NCBI GenBank assembly: GCA_004123355.1 | Contig: SCHM01000003.1 | Coordinates: 2,604,001 to 2,668,000, forward strand | Reading direction: 5' to 3' | From: Amphirosellinia nigrospora | Taxonomy: Eukaryota > Ascomycota > Sordariomycetes > Xylariales > Xylariaceae | Length of the DNA stretch: 64,000 bases | In this document: positions 12,601 to 24,557 of the stretch, one piece after another | Layout of the letters: each line of letters starts with the position of its first letter | Position numbering within the stretch: the first letter of the stretch is position 1 | Translations under genes and position numbers: made by a program | The notes under the pieces: generated by a model | What the model was told of the DNA's origin: nothing | What the model saw: the letters and a program-made list of their open reading frames with translations, nothing else | The model's database searches: none

Positions 12601-14128
12601 GTAGAGTAGATCTGATCTAAGCCTGTAAGCGCTTAGCTCACTTTGCCTCTGACATACCTCGATAATTTGAAATGTGCTGCAGGGTGACGGTGCGCGAGTC
12701 TGCATGTGCCGCAAAACATTCATGATAAACAACCCATTCAATCATTGCCTGCTTCGATACTGCTAGTACAATTATGCTCGCACTGCGGAAGCGAGTGCGA
12801 ATACTAAGGTGCGGACAGGTTGCGGACTAACTAGCCTAGTAATTGCTTAGGTAGTTTGACCTCGCGCCATCTACTTGTATAATTATAGTAGTTTTTCCAT
12901 GCTACTGTGGATTTACTTAGTATCTGATCTAGTTAAAGAAAATGATCTAACACTACTTTTGGTAAACTACACTACCATTTAGTTCCTGATCCCTTCGGCA
13001 GACATTAGGTACAGTAAGACGTGCTGCTGTGCCGCATACTACAGAAAGGCGGCTTTGGAAATCTCACCTACTAAGGTAACTACTCCTCTTCTGGGAGGCA
13101 CTCGTTCTCCCTACTGCATAATGCGTGCATAGATGCAGAAGATGCCTGACCTAGATATGCAACTTAATCTCTACCTAAGCAAGCAGGTAGGTTGTGATCC
13201 AACGTTACAATATGCGTGTTTCCTCGGGGTAGGTTTGCCTACGCTTCAGCCATTTTCTGTATGTTATCTTAGCGAGACAGCAACTAAATACTACTATACT
13301 CTGGTATCTTCCAAGATAGGTATTCCGTAACCCCGCGAACCCTGATTTACATGCACATCGTATATCTCCTGTCAGTATGTACCGGATGAATGTTGAAGGG
13401 TTCCGCTCATTTTATTATACGGCTGACTAGCCCACAAGGTTGCGCCTCAGGCCGACTAGTACCACCTAGGCATAGTAGTGTGGGGCATGGGAGACCGGCT
13501 GCAGGTGGCACCGGCAGTGCCTTACCGGGCGTCGCTAGATTACCGGCGATCAAATATAGGGACACCTCGCCCAGCATCGAAGCTTAGTTCGACGTTGTGG
13601 AGCGGCACAGCAAAGCTACCGTCACAAAGGTCTTGGAATGAACATCTCTCGTTGGGTGTGCAGTCTTAGCTATACGGGAAGCGCATCCACTATTTCACAC
13701 ACGACAAAAGTTTCCCAGATTGTCGATCGTATCTTATCCTCGCCGTACCAAACAACGTAGTGTAGCGTAGACGCCTACTGCGCCGCACCTACGCCGCAGG
13801 CGGTGTGAAATGGTGCGGAAAGGGAACTTGAGGTCAAATCATGCTCTACTTGGAGCAATGGATCGGGAATTCTGGCATGAGTAAGCTGTTCCTCGGCGCC
13901 TCGAAAAGGCCATCGGAGGAGGCGACTTACAGAATGAGAAAGGTCTCTTGTCCGTAACCTGAGTGCCGAGGCAGGCCGGGTCTTGAGAGTTGGCCATGAT
14001 AGTTATATATAAGGTTATGGCCAGCTTCGTCCTCATGAACTTCCTATTGTTGTAGCCTGTTTGTTCCAGCAGTGGCCCGACAATCCTATATCTCGTCTCC
14101 CGTGACTCAACCGTATACAGACCTGATC

Positions 14129-16626
14129 ATGAAGTCCGTCATCTCGACTTTGCTGCTCGCAGGAGCGGTGCGAGCCGCCCCCGCCACCAGCGCCGCCGAT
14201 AGCAATAAGCCTCAGCCTTACACCACGCCGAACCTTCTCAACCTATTATCTAGGACCCAGAGATAAACGAGAAGCGGAAAGGATGGCTATACGGAGAGAT
14301 TCCTTCGGAGTTGCGCCTTACCCTACCGGCCCGTTGGCTGATCCATACCTCGACGTCGAGTTGGCGGGTTGGCGTGCTCCGGTCTTTGCTTTGGGAGCCA
14401 TCATCATAAATGAGACGGCCGAGGCTACGGAAACCGTTATTCAGGTCAGTTATGATTTTTGTCACAATTATTATTCCGAGAAGACCTGGTATCTAAGAAA
14501 AGCTTTCCACTCGTAACAAAACTGTCACAAAAAAATCAGTGTTGGGTCGTTCGCATCCCGAAATCGTGTATAATTCACCTGAAACCTCGCCACTGTTTTC
14601 CCCATGGACCCCATAATATACAATACTAATTCCCATGTAGAGGGGCAATTTCACTTCTCTGGACGACTACTCCAAGGTCTACGACGGTCTTTGGCGAACG
14701 TCGCTTCCCGGCGGCCCACTCCGGGCATGTTGACGAACAGCACCGACGACCGGACGTTTTGATGATGAGACTGTCGTCAGCTCCCTACCGGATTCAACGT
14801 GTGCAACGTGGCGACTCTCTTCTCTTTGATGTTGACGCGGAGGTATCCAAGTCGATCACTGGCCACACAGTCGAGGAACTGCATGCCCAAGGACGTCTCT
14901 TCTCTCAAGACTTCGCCTCGATGAAGGACCAGGAGGCGACTACCGCTTACGGTGCGGGATGCCAGGCATACTTCTACATTGATGCTGCAGGCGACTTCCT
15001 TCCGTTGGCTATCAAGGTTATCGTCAAAGGCCGTGAGGACTCGGCTCTCGTCTACACGCCCAAGGACTCGTTTGACGAGTGGCAATTCGCCAAGATGACC
15101 ATCAACTCGAACGACGGATGGCACTCGTAAGTGATATTCAAGATTTGTTTCTTTCCGTATTTCATGTCCTGGTCAAGTTACTGACCTTGAGTGCTAAAGA
15201 ACCTGGGGTCATACTACGCAATCTCACTCGGCCGCAGAGGCTCCTTATTTGGCTGCTATCCGTAGTCTCAGCGACAACCACCCTGTCATGGCTCTGCTTC
15301 ACCGAAGTAAGTTCCCGTTGTAGTGTTTTATCTTCGTTGGGCTCTGAGGGCTATGTTACTAACTTCGGAATAGTCGAAAACACTCCTTGGGGTGTTCGAC
15401 CCAATCTTGAGCAGAGCTTGGTCAATGGCTCCCTGGACACTGGCCCGAAATACTACCCGTGGACTGCTGACGCTGCTCGAACTTGGGCAAACGAGGTAAG
15501 CGCCTATTCTCGGGAGCATATCACCCCAATGGCAGAAATACTGACAATATTACTAATTAGGTGTACGAATCTGGAGAGACGTCAAACTTCGTAGGCGGTT
15601 ATTTCGATAACAGGCTAAGAAACAACGGCATGATTGACTATAAATATGGTCCTGCAATCAAGTCTTACCCTTAGTATGTGATCCGTCGACATTTCTTGCC
15701 CTTGCAGTCAAATTTGGCAGCAGCAATATATCCTGTATATTTTTGCTGGATAAATTACATCACCGTCCGCGAATGAGAATATTGATGAATACTGGGAAAC
15801 TAACTGTTGATACTACAGTTACGAAGACGGTTCCGTCCTCATCAAGGCTTTCCGCAAAGTGATAACGTGCTTCATGAACTCGTACTACAAGACCGACAGA
15901 GATGTGGCCAATGACCGAGAGCTACAAGCCTGGTTGAAGGAAACAAAGGCTGCCAAGGTTCACGACTTCCCTAAGAAGATTCAGACCAAGACGGATATTA
16001 TTGATATCCTTACCCACTTTGCTTTCCTCAACTCAGTCACTCGTATGTAACCCCACAATCCCGCCCGGAACGGCCTCCTATGTGGCACTTTAGTACGACA
16101 TCAGCTGACTTTAGCAATTTCAAGACGCTATCATGAGCGGAAACGGCAACCAGCTCAACCTCATGGCTCTCCCGTTCACCGCAGCCGGCTGGCAACAACC
16201 CATCCCGTCCAAGAAAGGAGTTATCACGGATATCAGTAAGCATTCCTTCATCTAGTTACATACTCTTAACTCCCCAAAGAATGTGTCAAACTTTGGCCAT
16301 GCGCAAAATTTCCTAACATCTCTGGTAGTGGAATGGATGCCGACCCTGAAGCCGCTTCGTGGCAGGTAGCCACGTACGCCGCTGGCAACCGTGCGAGCTG
16401 GTACAACAGCAACATGACCATCGCCTACATGTTCGATCAACCGGAGCTGCTGAGCAAGCTGAACAAGGCCAGTCAGGATGCCGCAGCTGAGTTCAAGTCG
16501 GACATGTTCGCTCTGAGCAAACAGTGGCGCGCCCGTGGCTTTGACGAGAACGGCCTTGACCGAGGCATGCCCTATGTGTGGAACGTTCTGGAGCCGCTAT
16601 GGGCTGTTTTCTGGAGTGTTGTGTAA
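14129..16626 (+). CDS. secreted fungal lipoxygenase (Fe/Mn type)
   Basis: A dioxygenase that adds O2 to polyunsaturated fatty acids such as linoleate. The signal peptide (MKSVISTLLLAGAVRA) suggests secretion. Family motifs run in order: GPLADPYLDVELAGWRAP, SLDDYSKVYDGLW, RLSSAPYRIQRV, the domain core AYFYIDAAGDFLPLAIK, LVYTPKDSFDEWQFAK, then the metal-site helix with H-TTQS-H followed by AAIRSLSDNHPVMALLHR. Later come ENTPWGVRPNLEQ, an exon ending in NSVT, and GWQQPIPSKKGV. The protein ends in Val, a C-terminal residue type known to bind the metal in this family. The intron at 14445-14640 is clear (IQ to RGNF in phase 0). Further introns lie near 15130-15206, 15307-15373, 15495-15560, 15674-15820, 16044-16115 and 16235-16328. 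About five frame breaks (for example near 14255, 14290, 14715 and 14755) look like single-base errors. Whether the metal is Mn or Fe cannot be told. Confidence 0.82.
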
Positions 16627-17539
16627 AGGAAACCGTACCCGTTAAATGTTTTGTTTATAGATAGAGAAAGCTTATTGGAGAGTTTCTAACTTTAGTTTCG
16701 ACTAAGAACTGAAGCCTCTAAATATGAGCGTAGTAACTTGATAGCAGCATCATTGCGCTATTTTTTACTTTAGAATATGTATATAGAAATGCGGCAGCGA
16801 TTTTTTCCTCGTTTCAATTTACCCTTGTTATAAATGTGAAGAATAAGTGCAATAACGGCCAACGGTTCTGCCGTGGCAAGTTGAAAAATAGAAAATCCAG
16901 ACCTCACAAGAAACAGCTTTATAAGTCAACATGTGAATGCCTCTGTTATAGCGTTTGAATTCATTATTCTATATTAATTAGCCGAGGGTGACTAGGTCCC
17001 TAATATTGGAGGTAATCTGGCAGTCATTCATTTGCCACAGGTTTCAATCACGTAGATTATTGGAAAATCTGTTGATCAAATAGAACGCAGTGTATTGGTA
17101 AGGGAAAAAACCGAAAAACTCCGAATTGTGTACATATAGCTAAGTGTAAAAGTAAAATACAGTAAGCAAGCCCGGTGTTTTTACATGTTAGTACCCCTGT
17201 CAATAACCACTAATCTTCCCTTGACCTAATTTGCCCCCTGTTCAGCACAGACACACTACATAGTACTCTCAATACTAGGTGTATGAAGCTTTAATTGAAG
17301 CCAATAATTCCCTTTCTCTGTATTCCTGAGTTGTGCTGATGATTCTTGAATTGATGCGGTAAATCCGCTGTGGAGCTGAAACATCCAGAGGTCGTCTCCT
17401 ACCACCCACCCTATGGTTCTGCCATGTTAACGTATCCTACATGGTTAAATAAGAAAAAGTCATCATGAATTTCGATTGGCCAGATTTACTCCCCTTTCTG
17501 CCTCAGACGCTTCAGTTGTCATTTCTTTCTGCTCCTCTA
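16627..17539. other. convergent intergenic region
   Basis: About 900 AT-rich bases between the 3' ends of the lipoxygenase and the minus-strand unknown gene. No gene, RNA or repeat can be supported. Confidence 0.5.
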
Positions 17540-20500
17540 TCATACCGACACCCATCCTTTACCGTCCCACACGCTTTTTAACTCTGGCCTATATGGCGGC
17601 ACTTCGAAATACCACTCACGGGCCCAATATCCAATTGCTTCATACGCGAACAATGCCGTCTGGGCGCGATCCACAAGCTCCTTTCGCAGCAAGTCTTCGA
17701 CTCGAAAAAACTCGTTGACCCAATCTGTGGGCAATGGCTTTTTCGAGACAGCCATATGCATGAGGACGTCGTGCACCAAATCCAGGTAATAGAAATGGGT
17801 GCCCTCACTCTTCTCCGCCCCTACGGGGTTCAGCGGGTTGATGAACAGGCTTGGGGCGAGGTCTACCCCTCCGGTTGCGATTCCCGTGTTCAAGTCTATG
17901 GGCTGCCAACCCGCCTCTGCGCCTCTATGCTGGGAACCAAGTGTTCTGGCTGAAGATTTCGTGCGTGGACCGTTTTGTCCCCTTGATTTCGAAGGGGGAT
18001 CGATGCCATCATGAGCAAACCTATGTAAGTACTGAGTGAATATGACGTCACAAACAAGTTTCAAACATGACTCGGTTTCTTACCGACGATGCTGTTGAAA
18101 ATCAGAGTTAGCATGAATCCTCTCGAGCCAGACACTTTAATATTTTTGGTGCTCGTAAAGCTTTAAATATACCACCGGCCTCGCCAGTAGCTTCAATATC
18201 ATTGAGAATGAGAGTAAGAGAGGGAAATAACCGTAAAACTACTTACTGCATGATCCACGAATAGTCTTCCGCTTCTAGAGCCTGGACATATTCCTCCCGA
18301 GTGGTAGTATGAAACCAAGGTATCTGATATATAAGTTGTTGCGCAGCTAGGATGCAAAATTGCAAATCTGCTTTTTTATGTCCATTACGGAACGCACCTA
18401 CGTACCAGCGTAACCTTTCGACCGACCACTTTGTCGGGCAGTGTTAGCAACGTGATGGGCTACGAGCGTGGACAAAGCTACTCAAAATCAACTGACCGGC
18501 GATTGTTTCCACTGTATTAATTAACATTAGCGGGTGTTAATATTGTTAGAAAAAGCCATACGAGAGCCTCCCCTTAGATATCATCACATTCAATGAATAT
18601 TGGGCAAAAAGCTTTCCTCCTAGCGGCAGCCAACAAGCCTCCCAGAGGAAGGCTTAAGGGGAGAGAAAAAATGGATATCTTGGGAACACTTACAATAGCA
18701 CGTTTCTCTTGAAACCAGCCCGCACGCACGGTATTCCATACTACGATAATCAGGATCAAACAATTTCGTGGTGGCTTAGGGGATGATGGTGAGTTTTAAA
18801 ATCAATCCGAAAATTCCAAGAACAAATAAACTTTATATCAACTTACGGGCCTCCCTTTCGTTCCAATCTTGAAGCATCAACTTTTCAGTTCGACTTAGCT
18901 GGTCTTGGTCTAGCGACTGGTTGATGATTATGGGGTTCTGATACAAAGATATATTTTGGGTAGGGTCGTAAGGGGTCCTACTGATGAACAATCTAGTTCT
19001 GTGGAAAAAGTTATCGCTTTTTCGGGGGATTTCTGGGTCATTCCAAAACCATTCTGATAGTAGCTTCGAAACAAATTCCAAGGGAACGAAGTCCTTCTCG
19101 ATGAGATTTCCTGCCGTAAAGTCGCCATGTTTCTCAATAAAGTCGCCCCTGCGGCCGGTAGGGCTACTATAGTCTGACAATGGCCAATTCACCGTGCAGA
19201 GCCCCAAGGGGGGTTGCGTTATACCGCCTCGTTCTAGCCTGGTAGTTAGTAGGTAAAGCCTTGGTTCTCCAGGAAATAAGAGATGTTGTCCAATTTTCGG
19301 CTTGTGGGGTAGGAACCGAGGTAGAAATAAAACATACGGCCAAGTTGAAAAACGCCACCCCAGAGTGCCGAGTCAAGGCTATGGCCCATTTCTGTTGCCC
19401 CACTGAAGTCTATAAACTACATAAGATAGTGAACTGGCGTTAGCCGTGATGCCTCTTGGGTCAATCCCCAAAATCCGAGGCAGCAAACTTACAGGTTCAT
19501 GATAATCGTATTTGGGATCTCCTCCAAACGTTTCTTGGACTCTGTTACTGGATACCGCATGGGCTGTGTAGATTATACTGGGAATTAGCATACCAATCTT
19601 GCATGGATTAAAACAGACTAGCAACGAGCACCATTTTCATAGGGAACGCTGGCCTCAACGTGGAAATTCAAAATATATCGTTTGACGGACACGAGAGGAC
19701 GGATCTTATAATACTAACCCATTTCGTGTATAAGCTACATTGTTATTAACATCTTTCTAGTTAAGCTGACAAAACAATAGCTTGTACTTACAACTATCGT
19801 TATTTTAAACTGTATCACGCAACGCTCGGCGAGAGTGAGCTTGCCTTCCAATAATTGAGTCAAAAGGGATACATGTAAGCAGATTAAATTGTTGCTAGAT
19901 GTGAATGTAACACCATACCCGCACTTGGACCCATGAAAGGACCACAACTGCGTCTCCAATATTTTTTCAAGCCTTGCAGTCACCTCATCCGCGCTGACCG
20001 ATGGAACCTGATCCATGTAATTTGCCAGTCCATCATCACAGATGTCCTTAAAATCACTATATGCATCATAGGATATGATAGCGGTAGCATCTGGGAAGGG
20101 TTCCGGCATGGGCAGCCTTGGCTGTTTGGCCACGAGGGCTACAGCCATACGTGTTAGTGAAATATTCTGGAGATTTGGAGGGCCGACGTAGTCCAAGTAG
20201 GAGGTTATATGTGGGAAGTGATGAGAACAGGGAAACGGAAACTGATACGGGTTTACTCACCCTTAGCCAACTCATCCCAGCGACCAAGATAACCATATAG
20301 TAGGGTTGGTAAACTGGGTGCCTTCAGTTAGCATAGTCTGACTCAAAATTAGGGGCCCCAAGCTTACCTACAAAGTGTGCCGTTCTCGTATGAGTGCGCG
20401 CAGTATTCTATTTGCACCTTCTATCGAGGGTGTGAGGACTTCCCAGACTCGAGGGTTGTCCACACTCCAGGGTCCGCCGTCGAGGACCGGCGCCTCAGTG

Positions 20501-21217
20501 GTCCAGTCGAGCCACCTGTCCTTGCGAAAGAAAGAGAACCAACTCTCTTCGTCAGGTTTTATCATTCCGTCGTCGTAGAGACGGTTTATTTCCCATCCGG
20601 GGTGTGTTTCTGGATCGCCTTTGAAGGCTGAGGGGGATGCTTCCTGGTGCCCTCCAGGTATCTCTTCGTTCTTCGTAAATTTTAGTGTCTTGTGAATGAC
20701 ACCAAACTTCCATGATTCAATACTGGCGTTCTGTAGGCTTTCAGAAAGGTATAGCCTATCTATATCATCGTGGTATAGGAAGGTTTCAATGTTCTCGGTA
20801 TGGGGCCTGTCTGAATAAAATCTAGGACCTAGCCACGGACTATCAGGAGAAACAAATTAATAATACATTCTAATTCCGCAAAAACACATTTAGAGTAGAT
20901 AGGGGTTGATGATACAATTTATCAATAAATCGTAATGGGGATATAAAAGAGGGAAGAAAGAAGAAACTATGCTCACCCTAAATCAACGGTTAGTAAGCGA
21001 CTCTTATGATAACTGCTCACTCGAGAAGGAACGTCTTGGGTCTATAATGTCACAAGAAGAGACCGAAGGGCGAAGAGTACTTACGTTCCGGTGCTTGACC
21101 TGAGTGCCGAACCGGCCCTCGTTTGAAGACGGAGTAATCGGAATCAGCCGGTATGCCGTGTCGGGCCGCCCAGGGCGATAGGGGCTGGTTAGGTGGCCGA
21201 GGCCCGTAATCCTGCAT
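17540..21217 (-). CDS. multi-exon protein of unknown function, possible HE-type metal site
   Basis: I do not recognise a named family. The start is at 21217 (MQDYGPRPPNQPLSP). Exons that fit together are about 21217-21085, 21035-20972, 20855-20366, 20306-20256, about 20165-19791, 19734-19719, about 19650-19491, 19415-18848 and a last block 18064-17540. One or more short exons may lie between 18848 and 18064. The protein would be about 700 residues, with no signal peptide or membrane segment. A 16-nt micro-exon gives LIHEM, joined to ITIV before it, so the line reads like the hhxHExx start of a zincin helix. Further on, EPFIDFSGATEMGHSLDSALWGG-like sequence follows (positions about 19495-19355), with a Glu that could be a third ligand. 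No second His of an HEXXH is seen. Some frame breaks are present. A metallopeptidase-like fold is my inference only. The gene diverges from the DIM-5 gene. Confidence 0.6.
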
Positions 21218-21915
21218 GATGGCCAATAGCTACTTAATAGATTGAGAATTTGAATAAAACAACCCGCGCTTCTTAACTCACACTAAAGGCGATTTCATGC
21301 AATGCAACTACTACGAACACAAGTTTACGGGTAATGAAGGTATTAGTTCTTTGTGGCTTGCTCGTTACGATAAAGGAAGTCGGCCTTCGACCGCAAACGG
21401 AACACAACATCGATGCGAGGTGCAAGTTTCAAGTCTGGAGCTATTGGGACTTCATCGATGGATAGTTATTCTTGTTTGACATGGTAAGAGAATAGGCGTA
21501 GAATGTGTTACTCACCTACTCGCTCACTCATGTAGCTAACAAGTAGGTATCAAGGAGCAACAGTAATGAACGACGTATCACTTATATCCTAAGCTGCCCG
21601 GCTGTGGCTCAAAATGATTACCTACCTATTTAGGCAAGTGGGTTATGCGGGCTGGGCCGGCTAGAGTACACTACGCAGTGAACTAAGCTCAAGCGCGTTT
21701 TGGTCGCGTTCATTCTCAACAACATCCGCACTTCTCTATGCGCACCTCGCTTTGCCTACTACTTATTTGAGGTGCTGAAGGAGCTGAACAATGGACATGA
21801 GCAGCACACCTTTGCGGCAAAAAGGCATTGAGGGCTCTGGTGACATCGTCTACGATTAGCGTCAACAACATCTTTGCGCCAGAAAAAAGCCAGCCAGCCA
21901 GGGCAACGAGCTAAG
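21218..21915. promoter_or_regulatory. divergent promoter region, unknown gene / DIM-5 gene
   Basis: About 700 bp between two divergent starts. It contains TACCTA-type words (about 21540-21630) but no site I can name. Control of both genes from here is inferred from layout. Confidence 0.4.
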
Positions 21916-23012
21916 ATGGAAGAAGCTATGCGACGTCATTTTTTCCATCACAGCGATGAGGTAGGTTCATCCGGGACCTGGCCCATTACCACAAGCCGTG
22001 TTCGACTCACCACTGGCTTTGTGTAGGCGCTCGAGGCCGAGAAGCAGAACTGTCACTGGTGCCAAATCCGCACTTTTGCAACGCACACGCGATACCCCAT
22101 TACAATCGTGAATACCGAAGATGACACGATGATCCAACCCAACTTCCGTTTTATGGATGACTCGATCCGCGCCCACGACATCGAGCCTACTAGGAAGGAG
22201 TTTCTTACGGGGTGCGAGTGCGATCACGACGAGGACTGCCAGTACAGCAGCTGCACCTGCTTGCAGGATGTCGAGGACGACAGTACGGATGACGGGGACG
22301 GCAGTGTAGTCAGCAAGGAGGGGATTTCTGATGAGTGGGACAATTATTTCCGCAAGAAGGCATATGCATATCATTCACACGCACAAGAACCGGCCTCCTG
22401 CGCTCCAAGGTTCTGACGTCGCGCAACCCCATCTACGAGTGCCACGCGAGCTGCGTCTGTGGGCCCGACTGCCCTAACCGGGTGGTAGAGAGAGGGCGCA
22501 AAGTACCCCTGCAGGTCTTCCGCACGGAAAATCGAGGCTGGGGCGTGCGGAGCACGGTGGACATCAAGAAGGGCCAATTTGTGGACAAATACATGGGCGA
22601 GATCATCACGGGGCACGAGGCAAATCGCCGACGAGCTCAGTCACACATTGCGCAGAGGAAGGATGTGTATCTCTTCGCGCTCGACAAGTTCTCCAATCCC
22701 GACTCATTCGACGAACGCCTACGGGTCCCCGCTCGAGGTGGATGGTGAGTTCATTTCAGGACCGACACGATTCATCAACCATTCATGCGACCCCAACTTG
22801 CGCATCTTGCCCGCGTCGGCGACCACGCGGACAAGCACATCCACGATCTAGCGTTTTTCGCCATCCGAGACATCTCGCGCGGGGAAGAACTGACCTTCGA
22901 TTATGTCGACGGCGTGGATGACTCGGATATGGACGCGCTGGATCCGGAGAAGCAGAAAGACATGGCGCGCTGCCTGTGTGGAAGTAAGAAGTGTCGAGGA
23001 TATCTCTGGTGA
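21916..23012 (+). CDS. dim-5: DIM-5/KMT1-type histone H3K9 methyltransferase
   Basis: A SET-domain enzyme that methylates histone H3 on Lys9, the mark that recruits HP1 and, in Neurospora, DNA methylation to repeats. Exon 1 (21916-21960, MEEAMRRHFFHHSDE) joins exon 2 at 22027 in phase 0. The pre-SET triangular zinc cluster is clear: CECDHDEDCQYSSCTC, then ECHASCVCGPDCPNR. The SET core has RGWGVRS (about 22540), YMGEIIT, NHSCDPN (about 22778) and ELTFDYVDG. The post-SET zinc site is CLCGSKKC followed by RGYLW at the end. Total length is about 330 residues, equal to Neurospora DIM-5. Three single-base frame breaks (near 22398, 22725 and 22808) interrupt the open frame. All catalytic and zinc residues are present across frames, so I read it as a functional gene with sequence errors. 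Confidence 0.9.
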
Positions 23013-24120
23013 TGATGTTATGTGACCTCACGACTAAATGAGATCCTCTTCCGGTTGGGAGGAGGATGCAAAGATAGATGCTTATGATGACAAGGGATAT
23101 GGACGCCCCAGATGTGAGGATATAGAGAACAACGGCATGTCGCAACATCGTCACCCGGAAACAAGTGACGCCATATCAGGGGACATATCGCAGCAACTAA
23201 CTTAGGTTCCATTAGATAATGGACCGGCATAGGGCTTTCTGAGCAGAAGGTACGGAACCTACACGCCTAGCAGATATTAGGCCATGCCTTTATTACGTAC
23301 GGCTGGTTCACAGCTGCATACACGGTACATGGATGTGGGCGTTTGGAAGATTGGTGGTCAGCAATGGCACTATTACGTTGACGAATTAACGTCCGCCTCA
23401 AGATGCCTGCACGACTGAAACGCGGCTGGGTCTATTAACATAGTTTTGAGTTCGGCTGGTATACGTGTATCGTTTCTGTCCAACCATGTGAAGATATTTA
23501 CTTGGTACAGTTATAGTGTTGTTGGGAAGAGATGTAAGATGTTAGGCAGGGTTCAATTGGCGTCTGACCAATCAACAAGCAGTTACATTAGCAATGTTCT
23601 CGATACGACCGCCGTGAATCTTGAATTTGAAGTTTAATTGGCTCCCCAATCACTTATAAGCCGACCCCAATCTAGTCAACCACTCATATCAAGAGATTGT
23701 CCAATCAGCCTACTCGTTAGATAGGGCCCTTTAAAAAGAAAACTTACTTCCATGTACGTAGTTGAGGTTGGCGAATACGGGATTAGGTAAGCATACCTCA
23801 TGCACATGCAAGCAGGTGGGGTCTGCGGAGGCTGTGCAAAGTACACTAATAGCAATGTTAGCTCTGCTAGGTGGGCTTACTTGTCGGTATTTAGAGCAGA
23901 CTTGGAGTGATGATGATGCCTGCATTCAACCAAACCATGAGCGCCAATTCACACTCGCTGCAGGAAACCAGGTAAATATAATTGTCAACCCTTTACGCTT
24001 CCCTATCCACAGCTACATACTTAGGTACCCAAGTGTGGGAGGTAACAATTGTATAGACTAAGGCAGACGTCGGTATAAATAGATAGATATGTAAGGTAGG
24101 TTCAAGGTGTAAGGTATTAG

Positions 24121-24153
24121 TCTACCTAAGGTCTACCTAAGGTCTACCTAAGG
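24121..24153. repeat. 11-bp tandem repeat
   Basis: Three exact copies of TCTACCTAAGG. It belongs to the same ACCTA-rich word family seen elsewhere between genes. Confidence 0.9.
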
Positions 24154-24193
24154 TGACAGGAATGGTGTGCAGATCTAGCCTCACCTAAACTTG

Positions 24194-24255
24194 CAGCTCT
24201 GCAGTCCAGCTCTAGCTCCGGCTCCAGCTCCAGCTCCAGCTCCAGGTCCAGCTCC
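24194..24255. repeat. CAGCTC/CTCCAG imperfect hexamer repeat
   Basis: About ten imperfect copies of a CAGCTC-type hexamer about 300 bp upstream of the UBTD-type gene start. It is a low-complexity tract, not in a coding frame. Confidence 0.85.
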
Positions 24256-24557
24256 TTCGTAACTCTCTCTCCCCTTAGCAACACACTACACACTACACAC
24301 TACCTAACCACCGCCCATTCACCCTCAACCGTCCACCCACCCCATCCCCATCCCCATCGTTGCGGGCGCACCGTCCCACACCTAAATTAACAGTCATTTC
24401 CCTCGGGACGCCTCATTCAGACAATACTAGACCACCAGATCAGAACCTGTGTCGAAGGACGACAACCGGAACGATGCGCTGGACCGCCCACCCCGTATCC
24501 ATAAGCATATAAAAGCCCAATTGTCTTCTCTTCCCTTCGGTCCCCACTACGCGCACC

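Larger units (their letters stand above)
8066..14128. other. gene-poor region with transposon relics
   Basis: About 6 kb, moderately AT-rich and full of short broken frames on both strands. The longest frame (8162-8689 +, 175 codons) has no recognisable motif, and I do not call it. LTR-type end sequences lie near 9018-9165 and a 12-bp tandem repeat at 9641-9682. The look is that of old, mutated repeat DNA, but I cannot classify most of it from sequence alone. Confidence 0.6.
23013..24557. other. intergenic region with small tandem repeats
   Basis: About 1.5 kb without a supportable gene. It holds two repeats near its right end (listed separately). The last 150 bp before the next ATG include a TATAAAA-like word (about 24505) and a pyrimidine-rich leader, likely the promoter of the UBTD-type gene. 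Confidence 0.5.

Noticed and set aside
17799-18039. Plus-strand frames opposite the unknown gene's last exon
   Set aside because: They mirror the minus-strand exon, which joins well with the upstream exons.
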